Assembly (NCBI GenBank): GCA_037102815.1
Contig: BTPP01000006.1
Coordinates: 2,170,001-2,234,000 of the forward strand
DNA length: 64,000 nucleotides
Direction of reading: 5' to 3'
DNA from: Neurospora intermedia
Lineage: Eukaryota; Ascomycota; Sordariomycetes; Sordariales; Sordariaceae
Under the pieces are notes generated by a model. It saw nothing but the letters and a program-made list of their open reading frames with translations. It did no database searches and was not told where the DNA came from. Shown here piece after piece: positions 44,018 through 57,147 of this stretch. Each line of letters starts with the position of its first letter. Within the stretch, counting starts at the first letter, position 1. A program made the translations under genes and the position numbers.

Positions 44018-46321
44018 TAGAGTTGGGTTGCAGGCTGATAGGTAGAAGTGTTTAGACGGTGGTAGAACAGGGAGAAGAATTGGATAGACATAAAGTCCAT
44101 TAGGTAGGTATAAACCTTTACCAACTCTCGTCATTTCATGCCGCCCTTACCAGCCAAAACACGAACACGGTGTGTGTGTGTGTGTCAGTTCCCAGAACAA
44201 CCTTTTTCTTTCCCTAGTACGTCACACACACCCCAGGAAGCACTGTCTACATCGTCACTGTATCAAAATCGTCTTGGGGGAAAGGTTTCAGGTACCAGAT
44301 AAACGTGGTCAGTCGCATGCTAACAGATTCGCAATCTGGGTTGGATAACCATGTGAAGAGCCACGTGGAGACCCCGCAAAAGACCAGTAAGATACCTTAT
44401 CTGTGCCTGTCACTAATCTTGGGCCATCTGATACCGGAGTTTCAACAAGAATTTACACAGTGATCAACATAGGTAGTGGTGATCTGTCTGTTAGTGAATA
44501 TTTGAATGTTTGTGGATCCCCATCCATTGAATCTTGCGTGAGCTTGAGGTTACAGCACGAAGCTTTCATGACTACCTACGATCTCCAATATTGCTGCAAT
44601 GGTGTGGCTGGGTATACCTCTAAGGAGCAGGTTTCACTTCATCCTTTTTCGCGATCGTGTAGTCCAGGTTGTCGATGACGTCGATGTAGTTACAGCCAGT
44701 ATCAACCCTAACCCTGTGGTACCTGAGCTAGCTCCCCTAGTGTACCTGAGCTAGTAGCTACCCACTGCCAACTGCCCCTGTCAAAAACCAGGCACTTCAA
44801 GCTCGGACGTATCGTGACTTTTCCTCCAACTCGAGGAGGCCGAAGACCTCCAACCACATCAGAACGCATAAACATCTCATTCATCTGTCGACACATAATG
44901 CTCTTACCAGTGTGGATTACCCCGGGATGAGCTGGCGGTCAGCATGTCCAATAGGGTATCAACATGGCCAACCGAAATCTGTACTAATTTCCGGAGCTTG
45001 GACCCTGAAAAGAGTCTGGTAAAAGACGTTCGGGACTGCCAAACCGCGCCCAGGCCCGTTCTTTAAAGTACCTAACTGTAGCACGCTTTCGTCGAATTAC
45101 GCCGAGGTTGAAAAAGGTTCGGTCCAATTTCGTCCATGCCGTATTGAGCCGATTTGGTGTTTTCGTTACCGATGCCAAACAACCGGTTTTGGAAAACTAT
45201 TTTGGGATCCTAAAGAGCTTGGTTGGTCTTTGTCCCACGCCACCGGATAGTTCATTGTCCCGAGGGACTGGATGTCAGAATCGATGGAAAAAAAGAAAAC
45301 TTGGAAGAAAAGGAGGAGGAGGAGGGGGAGGAGGAGGCTCTGCTCTTTTGGAAAGCATGTCGAGGTACATATGGAGGCTCACAACTGAATGGATGCCGTA
45401 ATTCCCGTTGACGTCCAGGGACCGTAGCGAATAGTGGTCGAGATCTCGGTTTTCCGGGGAAATTGCATCCAGGTGTCAAGCCTAGGCAACGTACCTTCTG
45501 TGGTTAATACAGGGACGGTACAGTGGCTCGCAGACGTCAGAATTATGCGCACCGACAATCGGTTTAACCACCACCTACTTCCGCAGCCGTGGCGAACATC
45601 GCCACTTCTGAATGGTTACATTCATGAAGATGCATTTGTTCATGGTCACGTCTCCGTGACTTTGAAATAGTTGTCATTTTGAAAGGGCCCTGTCTTTACT
45701 GCTTATAAGCTTACAATAAGAACCAAGTATTTGGTGAAACAAATGGCCAAGTTTTGAAGCATCAAAATCTGTAGTGACCTGCGCGCAGTACGCATATTTC
45801 TGACCTGAGCGAAAGTGGGCAGTTGACCTCCCTTGTTGGCGCAGGCCAATCACGAGCAAATCAGCATCCAGATCCGGCATGTCGTTCAGTGAATGGGCCA
45901 CAGATTGACCAATAGATGCGGGAGACAGGCCACTGAAGAATCCGAGAATGACAAGGCATTCCCAAGGACAACTCCTTTTGTGTCTTGTGGTTCGTTGTTT
46001 TTGTATTTGTCCCGTCCTCTCCTTCCGTTGTCCATTTCTCGCATCTGTATGGCCATCAAAGGCCTTTGTTGACGTCGTTCCCTGTTTTATGATTGCTGAC
46101 TGCCTGCTTTCCTTTCAGCTCACTGGTGCTCGCCTCAACTCCCTAATCCGCCAACATTCATCCACCTCAAGGTCGTCAGTCGTCCGCTCTATCCGCACCA
46201 AGAAAACGAAACACAGCCACGCCAGGCCTCCTCCTACCACCCAAAAGTTGTCAAACATTTTCTTCCAAGATATTGAACCCTTTTCCATGGCTGGCTCGTG
46301 GCAAAGGCCCACGCGTACAGC
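44018..46321. other. 2.3-kb intergenic region
   Basis: No gene supported. Contents: a (TG)n tract at about 44169-44184, a direct repeat of GTACCTGAGCTAG near 44718 and 44743, a short AACCCTAACCCTGTG segment at about 44705 (also found near 28490), and a GGA-rich stretch at 45308-45340. The last 370 bp are probably the leader of the C2H2 gene and contain an upstream ORF (46287-46397). Confidence 0.5.
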
Positions 46322-49300
46322 ATGGACCTTTGGTGGCGCCTGCTGCAAAGGCAGTCGTCAGATCGACAAAAGCAATCGAAGGAACAGGGGCAATTAAGCG
46401 CCGCAGAGGAGCATCCAGCCGTCGTGGAACCTGCTCATCATCACCATAATGCGCAACCAGTACATCAGTTACACTCATCGGCGGCGGCGCCACAGTTACG
46501 CGCCGGATTGACCAATCTCGATACAAATGGCCACAGCAACCGTCCCATAGAAGCTCAATCGAAGAAGAATTCTGATACTCCTGTTTCGACTTCTGCTCCC
46601 GCTCCTCTCTATGTTCCTTTTGTTCCTTCCACACCACTACGAACCTCGCTCTTTTCTCTCGCTTCTCCTTGCTCTCTAGCTTATTCGACTGATTCCTCAC
46701 CTGTATCTTTGTCGCTGGCCTACTCCGATTATGACACGGAGCTCATGGCCCTCTCGACGCCCGAGTTACTCGACACCCGCCGCCAACATGGGGATAATAT
46801 CCCAAAGGCTTTGACATCACAAAAAGGCGATATTGTGGCGCATCGGTCTTCTGACGGCAGCCAACAACAATATGCGGAGCGAGCGAGTGGTAGCGGCATG
46901 ATGCCAGATTCGACACCTTCTACCAACATGTACCGTCCCACAAGACCACCAAGTCTGGATGTCCAGCAATCACGCCAGAAAAAGAGATTGTCGCTACTGG
47001 GAAGGCCATCACCCGCTTATAGTGAGGCAACGAGTGCCAGAAGTGGTTTGGTGAGCCCAACTCAGCGAAATCATCCGGTGCGCAATTCATCGTCCAGTCG
47101 ACTGCTTCCTGGGCTCGGTCTTCCAGACTACCCCCGGCAACGGTATACTTACCACGCCTCCGGCGGCTCACGAACTTCGCCCATATCTGAAGATGCTCCC
47201 AGCGAAGGGGAACTTGCCTCGGAAATCTCCGCCGCCATTCTGAAGGAAACAGAGGAAAACGCTGCGGCGGAACAACCGTCGACAACGCTCAAGATCTGGG
47301 GCGCAGTCGCCAGATGTCTTGAAGAAATCACCGTGTCGCTTGGACCGCCGAATTCAAATGCGCCGGCGGTATCTGCACCCCCGAGCATAGCATACGCTCC
47401 ACAGCCAAAAGCTACTCCATCCATAAGGAGAATGTCGAACTCGGTACAATCGGTAGGATCGCGAAGGACGTCTTACGATGTTGGGGCCAGAAACGACCTT
47501 CCGTCCCGGCATCGGAGGGTGATGAGCAGCAGTTCCATTCGAAGCGGCCGACAGGAACGCGATCTGGAAGCGACGTATGCGATGGATGGGCAGGGCATGG
47601 AGGAATACTCGTGCCCATTCCGGGTGCGCAACCCGGTTCGCTTCAATATCCGTGACCATGAAGTTTGCGCCATGACTTGTTTCGAATCACTGGCCGACTT
47701 GCGACACCATGTTATGTCGTATCATAGAAGGCGCGCAATGCCTCACCAATGTCAGCGATGCAAAGTCGGATTCCCCACGCGAAAAGGGTTGGACGAACAC
47801 CTGATGCTGCCCAAGGATGAAATGTGCGACACAGTCCCCGCGGAAACACCCCGCAATCCCGAGGATGGGATATCTGAAGATGTGGATAGGACTTTAGCTT
47901 CTGGCAATGGGATCCGAACCTGGGATGACTTGTGGCGTCTGATCTTTCCCGTGGATGATCAGATCCCCAGTTCTGGTAAGCAGCAAACCCAAGAGCCTCG
48001 AGCTCACCTTGTGAACGAAGACATGACAACTAACCCATCATGCAGACTTCCATCCCGTCATCGAACTAGCCGAGGTCGAGCAGCAATTTGACGAAGGCCA
48101 AGAAGCGCTGAAAACGCACTTGCAAGAGACACTTCGGCTCTTTCTTCCGGAGGCCATCGACGACGCCTACCGCAACTTTTTGACCGGTCAACTGGAACTG
48201 GTCTTTGAGGCCCACAAAGCCAACACCATCAGGAAATGTCTCCACCGTATTCATGGCAGCACCAACAACGACACCACCGGCGGACAAGGCACCTCGCCAG
48301 AGGACAAGAGGCGACGATCCTCAAGCGGCGCTGAGAATGTCAACCTAGCGCGCCGTTCAACGCGCAGGAACCGCCAAAGCGCCATATTCAGTGGCTCTCG
48401 CGCCCAAGAAAGGCAATCGTCATCAACATCAGATGGCCTGTTCTCCCCTTCTCTGCTTCCGCCGTGGCAGTCAAGACGGGGAAGCAACGGTATCAGTAAT
48501 ATCAGCAACAATAGCAACAAATCCGCATCACGACGAATGTCAGACAGCACCCGCGGCCGACCATACCTCACCAGCAATCCCCCAACCAGCCCCAGACGTC
48601 TCTCCCCCCACCCAACGCCCACCCTTTCTGTTTCAGCAACCGTAGCGACCAACGAGTCTGACGACGCAGCTCTCAAGTCGCCCACCACACCCGCTTCCTC
48701 CTCCGGTTCGGCGCCGCTCATCCACGTAGCAGCCCAGGGAGGTGGGGTTTCCGACTTATCCATCTCGCATGACTCGGGCTGCGCCTGCACTTCCCCCTCC
48801 ACCTGCCGATGCAACGAACTCCTAGCCCTTGGCATCCACCATAACAGCCACAACAACCATCATCACGGACATTCTCCCACCCGCCCCAAAACCGCGCCAA
48901 TCCCTTACCGAGAGCGTATGGAAGAGCTGTCGGTTCTCAAGCATCGGTTGCGCCATCAGCCCGCTCTGCAAGTCAGGACGACAGGCATTGACTTGACCGG
49001 GGGATTAGAAGGGCGGAGGGCGTGGACGGGTGATGTCCGGATGTATGATGAAGAGGACACTGACGACGACGAGGATTCGAATAACGTGTTCTTGAGGCCG
49101 AAGAAGGGAGAGAGTTTTGATTTGGCTTTTCGAGGAGCGATGTCGGCGAGGGATGTGAAGGAGTCGTACTCGCCGCAGAGCTTCAAAGAGAGGTTGTTGA
49201 GTAGAGGGAGCAGTGTTAGGGGGGTTGGGAAGCAGCTGGAAGTTGAAGATGGTGTTGGCGAGGAGCAGACTCAGGGGCAAGAAATGGGACTAAATGGCAG

Positions 49301-49346
49301 TGGCTCCGAGGGGACGTCAAGTCAGAGGGGGAGTTGGATGGGTTGA
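46322..49346 (+). CDS. C2H2 zinc-finger domain protein
   Basis: About 984 residues in two exons, 46322-47975 and 48046-49346. The N-terminal 420 residues are Ser/Pro/Gln-rich and likely disordered. Residues about 430-505 hold a Cys/His cluster: EYSCPFRVRNPVRFNIRDHEVCAM, then FESLADLRHHVMSYHRR, then PHQCQRCKVGFPTRKGLDEHL, consistent with a degenerate plus a regular C2H2-type finger, a combination frequent in Sordariomycete proteins. Exon 2 starts DFHPVIELAEVEQQF followed by a helical LQETLRLFLPEAIDDAYRNFL segment, then another disordered tail with His-rich and Asp-rich runs. The function is unknown; nuclear regulation is an inference. ATG at 46322 is the first in frame; an out-of-frame ATG at 46287 overlaps it. 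Confidence 0.8.
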
Positions 49347-50997
49347 TTGCCATTCTTTGGAGGCCAAGAGTGGATTGCTTGAACTGGGTGTGAAAGCTTC
49401 GATCTATCTATTGGTAGAGCGAAAGGGGATAAATAGCTGGTTCTGTTTTTTTCCCCGGGGACATACGCGGATATAATCAATTTTGGAAATGACCGCGGCA
49501 CAAAGTAACTTACTTGCCACTTTTAATACATACATACAAGAATGACAATGAATAATGATTGCAGTTCGCCTAACACAGGAGGTAGCGGGTGGAAGTTGCC
49601 GTCTGGATGTTAGTTTGGAGGAACAGCAAGGTACCTCTAGATCTTGAAGGGTCAGAAGACATTTCAAGCCCTGACGAGTAGAAGTACCAAGCAAGCAGAC
49701 AAACTAGCATTTGGGCTGTAACAATTGCGTCCATCAAGGTCCTCACCCAGCCCGTCATCGTCGAGTTCACTGTATTCATCGTATTTATCGTATCCATCGT
49801 TAGCTCTGCACTTCACTAGCAGTAGAACTTTGCAATCTCACCTCAACCGAGGCGCAGCCAAGTATGTAAGCTGGTAAGCTGGTAAGTAGGTAAGGCATCC
49901 TTGAGATTGAAACTGAAAGCGGAGGTGAACTGAAGATGCATTGGCTGCTCTTGGAGAATGAAAAGTTCCATGTTGTGGTTCAACCCCAAAACCTTATCGC
50001 CCGCCCGCGTATATGTCTAGTCGCTTATCGTATACGCGTATATCATCTCACACCGAAACCGACCAAACCGAACCGATTTGCGCTAAACCGCATTCGGTTT
50101 TTTTTTTTTCCAACGTCTCCCTTTCCCTGCCCGCTCCCCGTTCGTCATTAAGCGGCGTCACTCAGCCTCAAACTCAAAACTACACTACCTAGGTAGGTAG
50201 GTAGGTAGGTGGAATAGTGTAGTTAGTGTATGTAAGCGGTACGTAGATCGGATTCGTTGGAAAGGGATCGATCGAGAATCGAGACTCGAGACCCCTGGAA
50301 TTCCACTTGGGGCAATACGCGTATAGCCCGGCAAGGAAAACCGAAAAAGCTTAAATCTAGGCTTTCTATGGTCAACAGTCTTCCAGTTGGGAGGGACACT
50401 AACATGATATGGCGGGAATGAGTAGGGGAGGTTTGTTATGGAGACATCCCGTCTTGGAGGTTGAGTGGAATTATCTAGTGTACATGTGTATACGCGTATA
50501 GAATACATAGCGCTGCGGATACGGCCCGCTTCTTCTTGCTTTAAGCTTCTACTCATCTCATTATGGTAATCTGCAGCATAGAAGAGGTACCCGTTGGGAC
50601 GACGTTGTTAGGCAGGTAGCAAGCTGTCAACCAGGCAAATAGAAAATGTTGGTTCGGTCGAGGTCGCGGTAAGACGTTGAGGCTGTGAACTTTCGTTGAT
50701 CAAGGAAACATTACGCGTTTAGGTATTACAAGTTTGTTACCCATATGTCTTTGCTTCGGTTTCCTCGTAAAGGGAGCTGTGGTTCCCTCTGGACTTACAT
50801 ATATCTTTGAAGCGGTGCCGGTTCTTGGTGATGTCGTCCGCATCATCATCATCAACAACGCAGCAACGTCGGTATTCTTTCTTGTCCCTCATTTTGTTCT
50901 TCCTTCTGTTTCCTCGACCTACCTTTTTTATTCCCCTCTCTTTCGGATCTAGAAAGCTCTTCGACCTCAATCTCATCCTCCTCGAAAGCTTGCGACG
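49347..50997. other. intergenic region with clustered ACGCGT boxes
   Basis: About 1.65 kb between the C2H2 gene and the RTA1 gene, both on the plus strand, so mostly the RTA1 promoter. ACGCGT occurs at 50034, 50317, 50492 and 50713, three of them within TATACGCGTATA-like palindromes. A (TAGG)n repeat lies at 50188-50212. No gene seen. Confidence 0.55.
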
Positions 50998-52251
50998 ATG
51001 TCGGACAACAACTCAGACCTAGCATCCTTCGCATACTACAAATATGACCCGTCCACAGCAGCCAATGCCGTCTTCGTCGCCTTGTTCAGCATCACCGCCG
51101 TCGGCCACGCGTTTCTGCTCGCTAGGAACAGGACGTGGTACTTTATCCCGTTTCTGGTGGGATGTCTTTGTATGTTTTTTTTTCCATCCCCTTGCCGTCC
51201 CAGGTCTTCCTCACAAGCCAATCAACTTCGATTTCGATTTGCTAACCGTCAGTGACGAAAAATAATAGTCGAAGCAGTCGGATACATAGCTCGTGTAATC
51301 TCCGCTGGAGAAACACCCAACTGGACCTTGACGCCGTACCTCATACAGAGTCTCCTGATCCTCTTGGGGCCCTCCCTCTATGCCGCGTCCATCTACATGA
51401 TTCTCGGCCGACTCACTTCCATGCTGGAGGCAGAGGCGTACTCGGTTGTTAGGGTGAAGTGGTTGACCAAGATATTCGTGTTGGGTGACGTCTGTTCATT
51501 TCTGGCGCAGGGTGCTGGTAGGTGATGACTTCTCATTCCCCTTCTCTCCTACACCCAGTCAGTCAGTCAGTGAGTCAGTCAGTCAGCACTCTAACACAAA
51601 CACCAAAAAAAACCAGGCGGCGGCATGCTTGCCAAGGCTACCACTCCCAAAGACCAAGACCTCGGCAACAACATTGTCCTCGTCGGCCTGGGCATCCAAA
51701 TCGCCTTCTTTGGGCTCTTCATCATCACCACCATTATTTTTCATTTGCGCATCGAAGCCAACCCGACCGCCAAGTCTTACTCCGTCACCGTCCCCTGGCG
51801 CCAGTTACTCTGGGTCCTGTACGTGACCAACACGCTCATCCTGATCCGCTCAGTGTTCCGCATGATCGAGTACGCCTTGGGTTGGGATTCCATTTTGATG
51901 AAGCGCGAGGTGTACCTGCTGGTATTGGACGGCATGCTCATGGTGATTGTGAGCGTGGCGTTTATGCGGTATCATCCCAGCAAGTTTCTGGTGGGGTATA
52001 AGCAGGTTGGGATGAGGTCGACCATTGATCTGGAGGGAAGCACGGTCGAGGGCGATTATACGATGACGTCGTATGGTGGTGGTAGTGGTGGTGGTGGTTG
52101 TGGACAGCGCCGTCCCAGTACTGACCTCAAGGCGCATGATTCTTCTCGGCTGGAGGCGGACAGGAGGGACAGTTTGATGTTGGGCCAGGGGAGGCACCAC
52201 CGCCAGACGCCGTCGGATGACACGAGCTCATACACTCCATTGCGCAGATGA
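50998..52251 (+). CDS. RTA1-family seven-transmembrane protein
   Basis: About 351 residues in three exons: 50998-51169, 51269-51517 and 51617-52251. The fungal RTA1/RSB1 family are plasma-membrane or ER proteins linked to lipid-translocation and stress resistance. Seven hydrophobic segments are apparent. Motifs: YKYDPSTAANAVFVALF at the N-terminus, FEAVGYIARV, QSLLILLGPSLYAASIYMILGR, IFVLGDVCSFLAQGAGGG, RSVFRMIEYALGWD and EVYLLVLDGMLMVI, all hallmark blocks. The C-terminal tail is hydrophilic with a Gly-rich run. Intron 2 (51518-51616) contains a CAGT tandem repeat near 51560-51590. The call is based on these blocks; the specific ligand is unknown. Confidence 0.93.
51560..51590. repeat. (CAGT)n microsatellite in RTA1 intron 2
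   Basis: Tandem CAGT units with one CAGTGAGT interruption. They occupy about a third of the 99-nt intron. Confidence 0.8.
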
Positions 52252-53585
52252 GAGGGTGAGATGATGGGCGTGCGAGTCGGGGGGGGGGGAGAGGGGGGGG
52301 GGGGCTTGAAGCAAGTTTCTTTCTAGGGCGATATGGTTATGCGTGGTTGAGACGGTGGTTAGATTTTGGTTACTTGTACTGGGAAAGACAGACGATTCAT
52401 GTCTGTTTAGAACTTCAGCGGGATGTCAAAAGTAGAGGGTGTTTGACGGTTAACGTCATGGTTTCTTGTGTCTTTGTGTGTGTGGTTTGGTTGATGAGTA
52501 GATGTAGTAAAGAAGATCCGATAACGTGTATGGCCTTGGAATAAGAACGTCCAGAAAAATCGGGATGGGCTTGATCGAACATGAACGAGGACCAACAAGC
52601 ACGACTCTTCAAGTTGTCTGCGTAAAGGCGCTCACAGCTGAGATGCTGTCTGGGTGGTTCTTGAAGAAGGCATCAGAGTAACGTGAGGAAAATGCTCTTC
52701 TATCCGTAGATCCTGGGTTTCGGTCAATATAGGCAGGCTGACCAGCCCCTCGTCGCGATGTCGAGGTGTGATAAGATGTAACGGGTGAAAGAGAGAGATC
52801 GTGATTATGATTGAACGGGATAACTGCCGGCAGGCAAACAGCAGGCAAGCGATGATCAAGATAGCGGTGAAGAAGGGCAGAATTCCCAATCAAAGATGAT
52901 GAACCTAGAATCGGACAACCGCGACGGTCACAGTCGAACAAAGCAACGTCGATATAAGGTTCAATACAAGAAGAAAGACGAGTTGGAAGCTCCTGGCTCA
53001 TACATATATAAGTGCTCAATATTTAAATTTCCATAGCCGTTTCACTCCACGACCAAATATTTCATGCTACCAGCGCAGAGGTAGGCACACTACTATAGTA
53101 GTAGAGCGGGAAATTACCCCTCGATCATCAGGCACATGATGGCAGCACACAGTGACAGTGGTGGTTGTAGCGCCCAGGCTGCTAGTCTACCGTGCCGAAC
53201 GGCAGAGGGAGGGAATTTCCTCAGCTGCAACTGAACTGCAGTGATCCCGACGGGACCCCCCGATCCTTGCCCCGCAGCAAAATTTCTAATCTCTTATCAG
53301 CCGCGATTCCACAGTGGAATTTGATCAAAATCCAAATTTTTTTTTTCTTCTTCACGACACCTCCAGGTTCTCCCCGGGGTCTCGTCTTTCCATCCCATCT
53401 TCGCCTCCAGTCTCTTCACTGCAGTACTGTGCCCCCCCTCTTCAAAAACCCTTGCTATCCCCTCCCGCGGTGTGCCCGACGGGATCTTCTTCTTCTTTTC
53501 CCTTTCTTTTTTTCTTCTCTGTTCTGTTCATCGTTGCTCTGTTTTCTTTTTGATACCCCTTCTGTTCACATTTCCTTGAAGCGCC
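52252..53585. other. intergenic region between RTA1 and KAP123 genes
   Basis: About 1.3 kb. Two poly-G runs (11 and 12 G) lie at 52279-52304 just after the RTA1 stop. A minus-strand frame at 52609-53000 (136 codons or fewer) has an ATG but no domain or codon bias that would make me call it. The last 250 bp, pyrimidine-rich, are the likely KAP123 promoter. Confidence 0.45.
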
Positions 53586-56500
53586 ATGGACAAGCAAACG
53601 CTTGCCGCGCTCCTCAAGGAGTCGCAGATTCGTAAGCATTTTTCCAATTTCCCTCGTCCGCGACGCAAAAAAAGAGAAAAAAAAATGAACGCGCAAAGCT
53701 GACCCCTCCTCTCCAGCTGATACCCAGAGAGTCAAGGCCATCACGGCTGAGCTCCAAAAGAACTACTATGTTCACCCCGAGTGCCTTCTCCTCCTCATCG
53801 AAGTTTTCGCGACACACGATGACCTGGGCGTCAGGCAATTGGCCGCCGTCCAGGCTGCCAGACTCGTCACCAAGCACTGGGGCAAGATCCCCAAGGCCCA
53901 GAAGGTGCAGGTCCGCCAGGTCCTCCTCGAGGCTACTCTCAAGGAGCAGAACCCCAAGTGCCGCCATACCGCTTCCCGTCTTATCGCTGTCATCGCCTGC
54001 TTTGACTTCGAGGAGGGCGAGTGGGATGATCTCCGCGACATTGCCATGAACTTGGCCACCAACGCCGATGTCAACCAGCGTGAAGTCGGTACCTACATCA
54101 TCTTCAGCTTGATCGAGGCCAACCCCACCGCCTTCGAGGACCTCCGCAAGCTTCTCGAGATCTTCAACCACACTCTCCGCGACCCTCAGAGCGCTGATGT
54201 TCGCATCAACACCATGATGTCCATTGGCGCCTGCCTCCTCATGTTCGATCCCGAGGAGGATCCCCAGGCCGTCAACGCCCTTCAGACCCTCGTCCCCTCC
54301 ATGGTCGATGTTCTCAAGCACGTCGTCGAGTCTGGCGATGATGAGAAGATCGCTCAGGCTTTCGACGTTTTCCAGCAGTTCTTGGCTTGCGAGTCTTCGC
54401 TGCTCGGCAAGTACCTTAAGGATCTTGTCAAGCTGATGATTGACCTCGGCGGCAACCCCCAGGCTGAGGATGAGGTCCGCGCTCAGGCCCTTGCTTTCCT
54501 TGCCCAGACTGTCCGTTACAGGCGCATGAAGATCCAGGGCATGCGTGATGTTGGCGAGGAGCTCACCATCAAGAGCATGGTCATTCTCACCGAGATCGAC
54601 GACGATGAGGATGAGGATGATATGAGCCCCGCCCGCTCCGCTCTCATGCTGCTCGATCAGCTTGCCAGCGATCTTCCTCCTCGCCAGGTCATCGTTCCCC
54701 TCCTCAACGCCTTCCCCAAGTTCGCCACCAACTCCGAGGCTGGCTACAGAAAGGCCGGTATCCTTGCTCTCGGCACCGTCGTCGAGGGTGCTCCCGACTT
54801 CATCGCCAACCAGATCAAGTCCATCATGCCCCATGTCATCACCCTGCTCAACGACCAGGATGTTGGTGTCAGGCACGCCGCCCTTGTCGGTCTGTCTCGC
54901 CTTGCGGATGACATTGCCTCTGAGCTCTCCCCCTACAACGAGCCCATTATGACTGCTCTTGTCAAGAACCTCCAGGCTTCCATGGCCGCCGCCAGCGATT
55001 CCACTCAGGCCAAGAAGAATGTTGAGATCATCCGTTCCGTTTGCGGTGCTCTCGACTCCATGTCCGATGGTCTCGATGCCGAGTTCATGAAGCAGTATGC
55101 TGGCGAGCTTGTCGCTAACATCGGCGCTCTGATCGGCCACGAGGACTACAAGGTCAAGGTAGCTGCTTCCGGTGCTATCGGTGCCATTGCTGAGGCTCTT
55201 GGCGAGGAGTTCAAGCCCTACTTCGACAACATCATGCACGCCCTTGGTGCCTACCTCACCATCAAGGAGACTGAGGACGACCTTGCCCTTCGTAGCGGTG
55301 TTTGCGACTCCGTCGGTCGCATCGCCACTGCCGTCGGTGCTCAGACCTTCCAGCCTTACGTCCTTCCTCTCATGAAGTCCAGCGAGGAGGCCCTCCATCT
55401 CGATAGCACCAGACTCCGTGAGTCCTCTTTCATCCTCTGGAGCTGCCTTTCCAAGGTTTACGAGAAGGACTTCTCTCCCTTCCTTCCCGGTGTCTTCAAG
55501 GGCTTGTTCCACAGCCTTGAGCTTGAGGAGGAGGAGATCAACCTCGAGCTCTCTGAGGCTGAGCGTGCCATTGCCGGCACTGATGAGGAGATCATCACCG
55601 GTGGCAAGCGTCTCAAGGTCAAGGCTAACGACGACGAGGATATCATGGATGATGAGGAAGGTGAGGATTGGGAGGACATTGGCATCTCCCCCGAGGCTTT
55701 CGAGAAGGAGGTTGCCATCGAGATCATGGGCGATATTATCACCCACTCTTGCTCCGGCGCCGAGATCAAGGAGTACCTTGAGAAGGCCGTTGAGATGATC
55801 TCTCCTCTCCTTGAGCACCCTTACGAGGGCTGCCGCAAGGCTGCCATCGCTACTTTGTGGCGCGCATATGCCCGCGTCTGGCAGCTTATGGAGGAGGAGA
55901 CTGGCTCTAACTGGGAGCCCGGTCTTCCCCTCAAGACCCAGCCCACTGTCACTCTTGTCAAGCTTGGCGAGATTGTCACCAGCGCCACCCTCAAGGTGTG
56001 GTTGGAGGAGATGGACCGGTACGTACACTTTCTTTCCCTTTCTTCCCTTGACTGTTCGAATGATGAGCAACTTTGCGTTAAACCCAGCTCACTCAGAGGC
56101 AAAATAATTGTCGATGCTGAGAACGCGCTACATCTACTCCTGACATGAACATCATACTCTACCTTGTTTGATCAATCAACTTCTGCAGCATGAAGCTAAC
56201 TGTTGAAAAGTGCCGTCGTTACCGAGGTCAACCGCAACGTTGCCGCCACTCTCAAGGCCTGCGGTCCTGCCATCCTTGCCCAGGGCGACTTCATGAAGGA
56301 GACCATCAGCATCCTCAGCACTATCATCACCCGCTCCCACCCTTGCCAGCAGGATCTTGGTGACGAGGATGAGGAGCAGGAGGTTGAGGGCTCTTCCGAG
56401 TACGATTGGCTTGTTATCGACACTGCCCTCGATGTCGTGATTGGCCTCGCCGTCGCTCTTGGCCCCGCCTTCTCTGAGCTCTGGAAGATCTTCGAGAAGC

Positions 56501-57147
56501 CCATCTTGAAGTTCGCCTCCTCCGAGGCTGAGAACCTCGAGCGCTCCACCGGTGTCGGTGTAATCGCTGAGTGCGCTGCCAACATGGGTGCCACTGTCAC
56601 CCCCTACACTGGCAAGCTTATGCATCTGCTCCTCAAGCGTCTCTCTGACACCGACAACGAGACCAAGAGCAACGCTGCCTACGCTACCGGCCAGCTCATC
56701 CTCCACTCTACCGACAGCAACACCTACCTTCCCCAGTACGAAACCATCCTCCACAAGCTGGCCCCCATGCTCCAGATCCCCGAGGCTCGTATCAAGGACA
56801 ACGCCTCTGGCTGCTTGTGCCGCATGATCCTTGCTCACCCCGACCGTGTTCCTCTTGCCCAGGTTCTTCCCGCCTTGGTCGATCTCCTGCCCTTGAAGGA
56901 GGACTACGAGGAGAACACCCCTGTCTACCAGTGCATCTACAAGCTCTATGAGCAGGGCGAGCCCACCATCAACTCTCTTACTCCCAAGGTCATCCCTGTC
57001 CTTGAGTCTGTCCTCAGCCCTCCTGAGGATCAGCTCAGCGACGAGACTCGTGAGCTTGTGAGGAAGCTCGTTCACCAGCTTTACAGCGCCAACCAGGCTC
57101 TCTTCGCTGCCAACCCTAACGCGTTGAAGCTTGCTGGCATCCTCTAG
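53586..57147 (+). CDS. KAP123: karyopherin/importin beta-4 (Kap123)
   Basis: Nuclear import receptor of about 1,094 residues that carries ribosomal proteins and histones through the pore. Exons: 53586-53631, 53717-56018 and 56211-57147. The protein is an array of HEAT repeats starting with the importin N-terminal region (DTQRVKAITAELQKNYY, VRQLAAVQAARLVTKHW). It includes the acidic loop ILTEIDDDEDEDD, the block ESSFILWSCLSKVYEKDFSPFLPGVF typical of Kap123/importin-4, and an acidic segment DDEDIMDDEEGEDWED. Length fits the family. Strong codon bias (preference for C-ending codons) suggests high expression. The 192-nt second intron is long for this window. The strong bias also leaves a long spurious antisense open frame. 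Confidence 0.95.

Noticed and set aside
52609-53000. Minus-strand frame of about 130 codons between RTA1 and KAP123 genes
   Set aside because: The real ATG gives a short Ser/Arg/His-mixed protein without domain or codon bias; evidence too weak to list.
53614-56070. 818-codon open frame on the minus strand opposite KAP123
   Set aside because: It mirrors the strongly C-biased KAP123 exon; the translated product is Leu/Val/Gly/Asp-rich without domains. A typical antisense shadow of codon bias.
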